A stretch of 64,000 nucleotides of DNA from Elymus sibiricus (lineage: Eukaryota > Streptophyta > Magnoliopsida > Poales > Poaceae): contig CM077673.1 in assembly GCA_039707655.1 (NCBI GenBank), positions 267,696,288 through 267,760,287 on the forward strand, written 5' to 3'. Shown piece by piece: positions 54,968 to 64,000 of this stretch. The notes beneath the pieces are model-generated. The model ran no database searches and was not told where the DNA came from. It saw only the letters and a list, made by a program, of their open reading frames with translations. Each line of letters begins with the position of its first letter. Position 1 is the stretch's first letter. The position numbers and the translations under genes were made by a program.

Positions 54968-57725
54968 ATGAGTGATCGTGCGTGGATGTACACCGGTCAC
55001 ACTAGTCAGAAAGACATGACCCATGAATGGCTAAGAAAAACCAAGGGGTTTGTGAGAGCCGCATTTGCAAATGGACAGGAAACAAACTGGTGCCCCTGTG
55101 TCGACTGCGACAACTTTCATAAGAAGTCCGAGTTTGAAATGATCAAACACCTGCAGAAGTTGGGTTTTACGCCTGATTATACGGTCTGGACATTTCATGG
55201 TGAGTCTGCCCAATGTGCCAGAGCTGAGGAGGGCCGTCGTCGCACCGACGAGCATGGTACCGGGATGGAAGACATGGTGGAAGACTTTGATGATGCTCGG
55301 GATTCGGACGATGAGATGGAGGAATCTGCAAAGGCCTTCAATGATATGTTGGAGTCTTCAAAACGTCCTCTCCACGAGCACACTGAGCTTTGTCAGCTGG
55401 ATGCCATCGCACAAGTAATGGCTCTAAAGGCTCAATTCAACTTGGGCAGAGAATGCTACGACGCGATGATGACACTATTTGGACGCTTTCTACCCAAAGG
55501 CCATGTAATGCCTGCAAACCTGTACCAGTCGGACAAAATCCTCCGTGCACTTAAGATGCCCTATGAGAAGATAGATGCCTGTGAGAAAGGATGTGCCTTA
55601 TTTAGGCTTGAGTATGCGGACTTGAAGTATTGTCCCGTTTGCCAGTCTTCCAGGTATGTTGAGGTAGACAACGGTATGGGTGAGAAGAGTCAGACAAAAA
55701 TCCCAGTTAATGTTCTTCGGTATATGCCAATCATACCAAGACTTCAACGTCTTTTCATGGTCGAAGAGACGGCCAGACAGATGACATGGCACAAATTGGG
55801 TAAAAGAACCGAACTAGATGCAGATGGGGAGCCGATGTTGGTACACACATCGGACGCTTTTGCGTGGAAGCGCTTCGATGCAATACATCATGCTAAAGCG
55901 GCAGATCCAAGGCATCCTCGAATCTCCATAAGCACGGATGGGTTCAATGTGTTTGGTATGATGGCAGCTCAATACAGTTGTTGGTCTCAAGAGTCATGAT
56001 TGGCACATATGGCTTGAGCGGGTAATGCCGGTGATGTTGCGTGGCTTTATCCCTGAGGATGAATGGCTAGTACTGGCAGAGCTGAGCTATTTCTTCCGTG
56101 TTCTTTGTGCGAAAGAACTATCGCCTGGCTTGCTAGAAGAACTGGAAGAGTTGGCGCCGGAGTTGATCTGCAAGTTAGAGAAGATCTTTCCACCGGGCTT
56201 CTTTAATCCAATGCAGCATTTGATTTTGCATCTCCCGACCGAGGCACGATTGGGGGGGCCCGTGCAGAATCGTTGGTGCTACGCAACTGAGAGGATGCAG
56301 AAGACGCTTCGAGAAAAATGTAAAAATAAACGTCGAATTGAAGCATCGATGGCCGAGGCATTCATTACTGAGGAGGCGGCAAACTTCGTGACAGCACACT
56401 ACGAAGCCAAAAATCGTCATTTGCATAATCCGAAGCCTCGGTACAATGCTGGCAACCCTAAAAAGGGTGGATCCAACCTCAGCCTATTCAAAGGGAAGCT
56501 CGCACCAGCCGGTGCTTATACTTCCTTATCGCTGGATGTCGACGAATGGCGGACCATTACGTTGTATATCTTGAACAACCTAACAGAAGTGCGGCCGTAC
56601 ATCGAGTAAGTTCTCGGTACATTGTTTCGCAACCTCTAATTCCTTTGAACTGCTCTTATTCCCGGATATTTGATACAGTCGATACGTCGCCAAATTATCG
56701 TATGGAGCGGTGATCCAAAAGGATTCCGTCGAAGAGTATGAGCTTCTGGCAATGCATGGAGGCGGCTATCCCGGTTTCATCTCTTGGTTCAAACAAACGG
56801 TAATTTCCATTAGACCATTTCATTTCTTCGTCTAATTTTCGGCTAATGCAACAATCCTTTCGTATTAAACTTGTAGGCTAGTTCAGAGTCTATGGACGCC
56901 GAATTGAGACAAGTCGCTAATGGTTTTGACTATAAGGTCCGTTCATTTGACAAATACGACATCAACGGGTATCGCTTTCGTACCTATGGCAAAGAGCTAT
57001 CTATGGCCGACCGAAAGTCTACAAATTGTTGTGTCTCTGCTATCGGCGAAGGAGGTACCGAGTATTATGGAAGAGTTGAAGCAATTTATGAACTTCTATT
57101 CTATGGTGCAAACCCACCGAAAGTCGTAGTCTTCAAATGTTATTGGTTCCAGCCGAAGGAGACTAGAAGGACTCATGAACATCTAGGGCTAGTCGAAATC
57201 AAACAAAGCACCCATTTGGATGTTCCCGATGTCTATATTACGGCTCAACAGGCAACCCAAGTTTTCTATCTACCGTGGGCCTGCCAAAGTGATCCAAATC
57301 TCAAAGGTTGGGATGTCGTTTATGAAGTGCCGCCACATGTTAGACCACCTCCCCCCAATGAAGAGGATTATGAACCTCACATTAACCCAGACACATATGA
57401 AGGAGAATTCTTCCAAGAAACACATCTTTCCAAAAAACGTTTCAAGAACCGCTCTACTTCACCTCAGAACATTGAAGTAGACAGCGGCAGTGAATCCGAG
57501 CCTGAACCGGAACAAGAAGAGCCGGAACAAGAAGAGGTTACTTCTGCGGATGACCTGTCAATGCTTGACCGATTACGTACAGGAGGCCTTCCACATGTTG
57601 ATGCATTTATTGATGATGATGATGAGCACGTCATTACTGATAGTGATGATGATGATGCATTTATTGACCCCGAAGCATATATAGACGATGATGATGCATT
57701 TATTAATGATGACGATGAAGATTAA
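54968..57725 (+). pseudogene. TNP2-like CACTA transposase with central deletion
   Basis: Exons: 54968-56605, 56679-56799 and 56877-57725, GT...AG introns. Domains in order: transposase-associated N-terminus (TNWCPCVDCDN, about residues 30-75), the start of Transposase_21 (CPVCQSSRYVEVD, ISISTDGFNVFGM), then a jump at about 55985 to the end of the core (SHDWHIWLERVMPVMLRGFI), DUF4218 (LELSYFFRVLCAKEL-type; GPVQNRWCYATERM), and DUF4216 (PKVVVFKCYWF, QVFYLPWACQSDP) with an acidic Asp-rich tail. At the junction the frame shifts and the central catalytic part is gone, several hundred residues compared with complete relatives (from memory). The intact protein would cut and move the element; this one cannot. 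Confidence 0.85.
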
Positions 57726-57913
57726 TATTATAGTTCATGTCAGGTATTCAATTATTATTATGTACATATATATTATTAATTGGTTCATGTTAGGTATTCA
57801 ATTTTTTATTATGTTCATGATGATGATACACTTAAATTATATTCATGTCAGGTATTCATTTTTTTAATGTTGTACTAACTTCGTTTACTCTTTGTCATTG
57901 CAGGTGTTGACAG

Positions 57914-60454
57914 ATGGTGGGCGCAGGTCGAGAGCGCTCCGAGGCTCCTTCCTCGGCGCGTGGTGGGAGGGGTACTTCCATCCCACCCTACCACCACCGG
58001 AGAGCGCTGGATCTCAGTATGCAGACACCGGCGGGCGCTTCTTCTTCGACCGGGAGAGGTCGGGGGGGGGGAAGAAGGTTGGTAGAGGTGGACGTGGCGG
58101 CGGGAGAGGTAGGAAGGCTGCTACTACGCCTTCCTCGCCGCCACCCCCAGCTGATTCACCCGACCACAGGAGTGCTCCGTCTGAGATGGAGCAGCCTGAG
58201 GTGCAGCCGTCTCGGACTCCGGTCCACGAGCCTCAGGCCGCCGAGCCTACGACAGACGAGGCTACGACAGACGCGCCTACGGCCGACGAGCCTGGGGCCG
58301 ACGAGCGTCGGGCCGCCGAGCCTTCGTCCCACGAGACTGGGGATCACCCTGAGTCGCAGCAGAACCCAGGTGCGGGCTCGTCGAGTGGCCGTGCTGAGGG
58401 TGGCTATAGTTCTGATAGCTATAGCGAGAGTGAGTGGGTTGAGGGGCGCAAAGTCTACCAGCGTGGTGGTACAAAGCTCCCGCCCACCCCGGCGACCCCC
58501 GACCAGAGGTGGTTGATTGCGCCGCAGGGGGAGAAGCAAGTGCATTTACTCTTTTTTAACCTTTTGTCTTCACGTTTCTTCGAATATCTAATGTGTTGGC
58601 CTTGTCATACTGCAGGTCTTGGACACACGGGCCTGGTTGCCGCAAGCCCAACAATGTCCTTGGCGTGATTTGTCGCCAGAGCTTCCCGGGGTGGGTCACG
58701 TTGCCCGGTGAGGGCCGGGTTCCAGAGCTAGGAATGACCTGGGAGCACTACTTGGCTGCCCCGGCCCCGCCGGGGCATAGGATCGGCGATGTCGAGTGCC
58801 ACACGGTCGCCGACATTGTGATCCAGACGTTTTGGGTAATTTATCCTTTGCCGTCTACGTTGTGTTTTCTTCTTTGATTGGCAACCCTAGTGATTGTACT
58901 AATCCGTGTTTTCTTGTTTGATTGCAGACCTTCTACAGGTGTGCTGAGGGACAGGAGGAGGCCGTGGCTCGGGTTATCGACAACGAGTGCAGGCGCCTAC
59001 TTCAAAACTTTCGGCACGAGGCTCGGACGCAGGCTATTCGAGACTACTACGCCTCGACTGGTATTCGGAGGAAAAAAGAGAAGTGCCGCCTCAACTATCT
59101 GAGTAAGGAGAAGTACATGAAGGTAATTACCTATTCTTAAGGCCTTGTACTTAGTTCCTTGATTTGATTCGTATGCGTAGCGCTCAAATTTCTCTTGCTT
59201 AACTTAGGTGCCCCCGAGATGGTGTGCGGATAGGATGGACTGTTGGGAGGCGTTGGTGGATGAGTGGTGCACTCCCCAATGGCGCAACGTCCACGATGGT
59301 GCAAAGGAGAAGCGTGCCCAAATGAAAGGTGTCCCACACCATCTAGGCAGCGTCAACCTACGTGGGTTCGGGGAAAACTGGGTATGTGGTTTGCTTCATG
59401 ATTCATGCAAATTCATTCTTCATGCTAGCTTGAGCCCTTAACTAATACTCTGTTCCTCTCTTTTAGGCGCGGCACAACAAGGCTCCAGTGCCAGAGCTAT
59501 TCGACCTCTATGCCATGTCCAATACTGCCTCGTACAAGAAGGCCAAGGCATTCTCTGAGTCTGACCTCGATGATACAGAGAAATTCAGCAACCGCGCCTC
59601 CCACAACAAGCTTGTGAGGTACAGAGACGAGGGGAAGGCGAGGAAAGGGCCGGAGTTTAACCCGAGCCAGCAACCTCTTGATCCAGAGCTGGTGATGATA
59701 TCTGGTGGCGGGAGGCACCATGGCTTGTTAGCCATTGGGGATGGACTGATACGTTGTACTAGCACTCTCCCGCAGATCAAGAAGCGCCAGACCAGCTCCG
59801 ATCCTGAGATAAGGCCTCGTGCACGGCCAATGGAGCTCGAATTCCAGGTTAGTTATACGGACTCAGATACCTTTCCTCCATTACATTGTGTGTGCGGCCG
59901 TCGATGATTACAATGCTAACGAGTGGTGTTGCAGGCTGCTATTGAGGCAGAGAGAGCGAAGACCCAGGCTGCTCTTGAGGAAGCAGAAGCGAGGACCCAG
60001 GCGCTTCTAGAGGAAGAGAGACGACAGGCGGCGGCGAGGGAGAGGGAGGCGGAGGAGAGGACGGCTAAGCTATTGGAGGAGGAGAGGAACCGGAACGAGG
60101 CGGTCAACGGGCCCTATACGAGCTCTTCGTGGTAAGTTTCTTCTGCATATTAGCCAAATCATGCACGTAATGTTCCTTTCATTACTAACTAATATGACTG
60201 ACTCGAGAAAACCAAATGTGCAGAGCATGTGCGAAAAGAATGGCACGACCCCTCCGCCGATGCCAGTCATTGCTCCGGCGGGCACGGTGAGTTTCATTTG
60301 AATGGTCATTAGTTACTAGTCTTCACATTTGAGTTGCATCATGCTAACGATACACTGCAAATGATCTTTGGTGCAGCATAACTCCCGACAAGCATCGACC
60401 GATGCTTCTCCGTCTGCCACTGGCGCGACCGGTCCTTCACCTACATCTAAGTGA
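57914..60454 (+). pseudogene. second CACTA gene (plant transposase Ptta/En/Spm type), nearly complete
   Basis: Eight exons: 57914-~58538, 58616-58835, 58928-59122, 59208-59381, 59467-59847, 59935-60131, 60224-60286 and 60377-60454 (stop TGA). Exon 1 begins MVGAGRERSEAPSSARGGRG and encodes a low-complexity Arg/Gly then Pro/Glu/Thr-rich region. A run of ten G at 58062-58071 shifts the frame. The conserved part follows (WTHGPGCRKPN, TFYRCAEGQEEAVARVI, DRMDCWEALVDEW, VRYRDEGKARKGPEF), then a coiled coil (AAIEAERAKTQAALEEAEAR). This protein type accompanies TNP2 and probably binds element ends. The exon 1 to exon 2 phase does not fit as read. Exons 2-8 are open. Confidence 0.75.
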
Positions 60455-60486
60455 TGACGGTAAGTTTTCCCAAGTGTTTAGCTTAA

Positions 60487-60945
60487 CAAAATGACTCAAT
60501 ATGCTTAGCTAGCTAAAAAATGACATAACAACATTAATTAGCTCCAAAATGACCTATTTAACCTAGGATAGCTCTAAAATGACGTATACTTAGCATTTAT
60601 TTCTCCAAAAATGGATTTATATGCTTAGCTAGCTCAAAAATGACATAATAACCTTAATTAGCTCTCAAATGACCCATTTAACCTAGGATAGCTCTAAAAT
60701 GACCTATACTTAGCATTTATTCCTCCAAAATGACTTAATATGCTTAGCTAGCTCAAAAAGAACATAACAACCTTAATTAGCTCTCAAACGACCCATTTAA
60801 CCTAGGAAAGCTCTAAAATGACATATACTTAGCATTTTTTCCTCCAAAAATGAATTTATATGGTTAGGTAGCTCAAAAATGACATAATAACCTTAATTAG
60901 CTCAAAAATTACCTATGTAAGCTCTAAAATGACATAATAACCAAC
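60487..60945 (+). repeat. 120-bp tandem repeat, about four units
   Basis: The phrase ATGCTTAGCTAGCT(C/A)AAAAA recurs at about 60501, 60621, 60740 and 60860, a 119-120-bp period. Units contain AACCTAGGATAGCTCTAAAATG and AATGACATAA phrases. It follows the second CACTA gene directly. Confidence 0.9.
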
Positions 60946-60950
60946 TTTTT

Positions 60951-63900
60951 GTCAAGTATTTAAGTGCCTCAAAACAATTAAATCAAAGACCAAAATAATT
61001 AATTAAATGCCTCTTTAATTATAGAAATTGCAAACACTTTCAAATGTTCCCCAAACTTTTTGTGGTACTGCCTAATATTGCAGTATGATTTTTGGGCAAG
61101 CTTCCATATTTTACAAAGGTATTTCTTTTGTTGATATTAAAGCATAACAGAAATAACTAAAACCTAAACAGAAATTTAACTAATAAAAAGGGAAAATATC
61201 AAAAGTTACTACTGCTACAATGGGCCCTAGTGGCCACAGTGCAACCCAGCACACTAGGCCACGGCCTTTCTTCCACCTCTCGGTAGGGAGAGGCAGAGGA
61301 GAGCCGTGGCGAGCATCCAGCCGCCATGGCCGTGGATGGCCACCACGTACCCCCGCTCGACCTATAAGAACGCGCCCCGGAAACCCTAGCTCGGCCTTGA
61401 CCGATTCCCCCTCTTTTCCCCATCGAGTTCCCTCTTCATCTGCTCGAAATCGAGCGCGGAGCTCGCGCGATGACCGCGCGCGTTGTCATCGTTGCCGCGG
61501 CCTTCATGCTCCTCGGCGCCCGAGGATCCGTCCAGGAGGACCGCCACCGACGACTTCTTCTTCCCCGAGCACCGAACCGAGCCGAGGTGCCTCATACGCT
61601 CGCCATCGACGTCGTCTTCTCTGCGTACATCGTCGTCGTCCGTCGCCGATTGCCACTGCTACGGTCCACCCCTCGCCTCCCCGAGCACTTCACCGGACCC
61701 GCAGTGAGCTACTCCTCCGATTCCGCCCATTCTGAACCTCGATCTGTCGCCTTAGTGTCTTGAATCTGACGAGGCCGCCGTGGCCGGAGTTCCTGTACGC
61801 GCACACACCCTTGCTTGCTCCTGGCCGCCTCGCGACTGTCTGCTGCCGCGGCTGCTGCTGCCCTCTGTCGCTACTGCCTTGCTCCCTGCTGCTGCTCGCT
61901 GCTCTGCTGTGCTGCTCCCGCTTGCTACTGCTGCTGCTAGCCGCTAGCTGCTGCCCGTGCTAACTGCCGCTACCGCCTGAAGCTCGCTGCGCCCACGCGT
62001 GCGCTCACCCGGCCGTGCTCGCCTTGTCCGGCCGCACCCGCCTTCGCTCACCTGCGCCCGCTCCCCGCTGCTCTGCGCCGCTGCTGCTAGCGCTACTGCA
62101 GCTGCCACTGCCCGCTGCTGCTTTGTTGCCTGTTGCTGCGCTGCTGCTTTGTTGCCTGTTGCTGCGCGCTGCTCTGCTGCCTTCTGCTGCCCGCTGCTGC
62201 TACCTGCTGCTGCCCACACGCTGCTGTGCTACTTCTGCATCGCTGCTACAGCCTACCTGCAGCCGTTCGCTGCTGTTGCCGGCCGGCCGAGCCGTGGCCA
62301 TGGCTTGGCCGTGGCTGAGTGCATGTGCGTGTGCACAACCAGCCGGCCTGGCCACTTCCACCAGGGCCGGCCCTTGATTAGATTAGTAGCTAATCCCCCT
62401 CAAATAATTAGATGTTTAGTTAGTGCAATACCATGTCACGTGAGCCCTATTTTAGTTAAAAGACTAATTAAAAGTTTGTGTCAATGACAACTAGGCCCAC
62501 CCTGTTAAATTAACTAGATAATAAATTTGTGCAATATTAGTCCATGGCTATACTGTTGACTGGGTCAACCTAGTCCCACTGGCCCCACTATCATACACTG
62601 TGGCTAGAATAGCACTAGGTGATAAAATTATTCACTGTTTTTAATTCGGATCAATAATAATCCAGTAAATTCAGAAAATCAATAAAACTTTGTAAATTCA
62701 TAGAAAATAAGCCGTAACTCCGATGAAAATATTTTATACATGAAAGTTGCTCAGAAAAATCCAACGAATCCGAATACACTGTCCGTTCATCTGTCACATG
62801 CTCCTAGTATGATGAACATGGACATTTTGCATTAGGATCATCTGTCCGAAAAATACCTGGAGCTGGGAAAATTTCGCCAGATATTTCCCCCCTACTTTTA
62901 AAATGCTTAGGGATGCATTAGAGCATGTCACCCTCACATCTTGTCGTGTCATTGCATTTGTGTTGCATTTGATTGCTCCGTTATTTATTTGTTCCCCCTC
63001 CGTTATTTGTTTTTCGGTAGACCTCGATACTGCGATAGACCCCGAGACTGCTGATGACCCCAAGTACGACTACGTCGACGACGACCCATACTTGTCAGCA
63101 AAGCAACCAGGCAAGCAACCCCCCCTTGAGCATTCCGATATCGCCCAATTCTTTCCCTCTCATTCTTGTATTAGATTTTGCTACTTTATTAGTTAGCTCC
63201 TAGTCTGATGCATAGCCTGCTTTTGATAAACCGCTACTATACCTACACTTAAATCAACTGCTTAGTATAGGTTGATCAATGAATCCCCTATGACCCCCCT
63301 TAGTCCCAGTTGCCCCTGCTTCTTCATCGATGACTCGACGACTCGATGACTCGAAGACTCGGTCAACCGACCAACCAGTCATGCCCGTCACTTTCACCGC
63401 ACACCCCTTAGTTGTACAACTCTGCAGAGCTACTATCGAGTATTGAGGGTGACACCTCGTGAAGTACTCATGATGCTAACTCTGTAGTGCAGCTAGTCGG
63501 TCGTGGTTATCGAGGGTGATTCCTCCTTCACCACTCCCGACGACGACTCTGTCGTGCAACCCCTCAAGCGTAGACCATTGAGGGTGAATCCTCTCTGGTC
63601 ACCTTGACGGTTACATTGAGTGGGATCCATCGAGGGTGATTCCTCGGTTTTCGCCTTGGTGTTACAGACACACGGTTACTTTTACTTTACTGTTGATACA
63701 TGATGATGTCAGGATGACCGGAGGGTGTTGGTGTAATACGACGGGGCGTGGCCGGGCATTCTTGGCCCTTGCCACAAGACCTTGAGACGGGGCAACGGGA
63801 CCACATATCGTGTATCGCGCTCATCACCGCAATTAATAAAATGCTAATGGTTTGGGTATTTGATCTGAGTTGGTCATTTGACCTTTTCGCACTAACCTTC

Positions 63901-64000
63901 ACGTGGGAGAAGTTATGGGTACTCGGCGTCGTTGTATCAGCCGAAGCTCTTCGGATGTCAGCAATGGAGCGGCGCGCGCCCGGGTGGCCCGCATAAAGCA
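60951..64000 (+). mobile_element. unclassified LTR-element-like repeat, right end outside the window
   Basis: After an AT-rich start there is a TATA-like CCTATAAGAACGC at 61359, a leader with GAAACCCTAGC, Pro/Arg- and then Ala/Leu/Cys-biased CTG-rich sequence (61800-62240), AT-rich DNA, and from about 63000 a region with repeated GAGGGTGA(C/T)(A/T)CCTC phrases (63445, 63510, 63565, 63635). I recognise the general style of a frequent Triticeae LTR-type repeat without clear coding capacity, but saw no LTR ends, primer site or pol. The ORFs are in conflicting frames and I do not call genes. Confidence 0.4.

Larger units (their letters stand above)
52636..60950 (+). mobile_element. CACTA (En/Spm-like) transposon, right end not found
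   Basis: It begins CACTACTGGAATCAGGG at 52636, preceded by TTG (possible 3-bp duplication), followed by dense subterminal repeats, a long simple-sequence leader, a TNP2-like transposase gene (54968-57725), a second gene of the plant transposase Ptta/En/Spm type (57914-60454) and a 120-bp tandem repeat block. The matching CACTA end is not visible. After about 60950 the sequence becomes a different repeat, so the right end seems lost or displaced. It is inserted in RLC-3. Confidence 0.85.

Noticed and set aside
61220..62487. ORFs rich in Arg/Pro and Ala/Leu/Cys
   Set aside because: Low-complexity CTG/GCC-rich DNA open in several frames; the TATA-like site and leader-like sequence fit a repeat-family promoter, but no conserved protein is visible.

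Overview
This is plant nuclear DNA, almost certainly from a Triticeae grass (wheat, goat-grass or barley group). The basis is stacked nested LTR retrotransposons whose LTR ends, primer-binding sites and polypurine tracts look like common Triticeae families, a CACTA element with TTTGCCGTCTGC subterminal repeats, TTA/TAA-flanked DNA transposons, and a spliced plant gene. I had no database; family-level statements come from reading motifs and boundaries.

Layout. 1-3502 is the 3' end of an Athila-like Gypsy element (RLG-1, +) inserted in a Copia RNase H fragment (3503-~4395, +). ~4396-8375 is a pol-less, 3'-truncated Athila-like element (RLG-2, -). 8376-10845 is the 5' end of a Copia element (RLC-2, -) that sits in the 3' LTR of RLG-A (10846-20306, -). 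RLG-A has gag but no pol and carries an intron-containing captured gene in antisense. RLG-A in turn sits in an exon of the antisense gene of RLG-B (20307-30796, -), a Tat-like Gypsy element with recognisable gag, protease, RT, RNase H and integrase. 30797-41352 is a cluster of DNA transposons with TTA/TAA target duplications, including a 4.9-kb element that carries a decayed Ulp1-like protease gene and a Harbinger-type element with a Myb/SANT-like gene.

42161-46220 is the only gene I judge intact: an 11-exon, 481-residue ankyrin-repeat/Raf-like kinase of the plant integrin-linked-kinase-like (ILK) group. It has a GFG in place of the kinase DFG and one GC-AG intron. 47419-52635 is the 3' LTR and 3' internal region of a SIRE/Maximus-like Copia element (RLC-3, -). 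52636-~60950 is a CACTA element (+) with a TNP2 transposase gene missing its catalytic centre and an almost complete second gene. ~60950-64000 is an unclassified, LTR-element-like repeat.

Recurring themes are premature stops in the two Tat-like elements that are nearly all TAG at CAG positions (a CHG-methylation decay signature), tandem repeats inside introns of the antisense genes, repeated short palindromes in Copia LTRs, and a 216-bp hairpin directly upstream of the CACTA transposase start.
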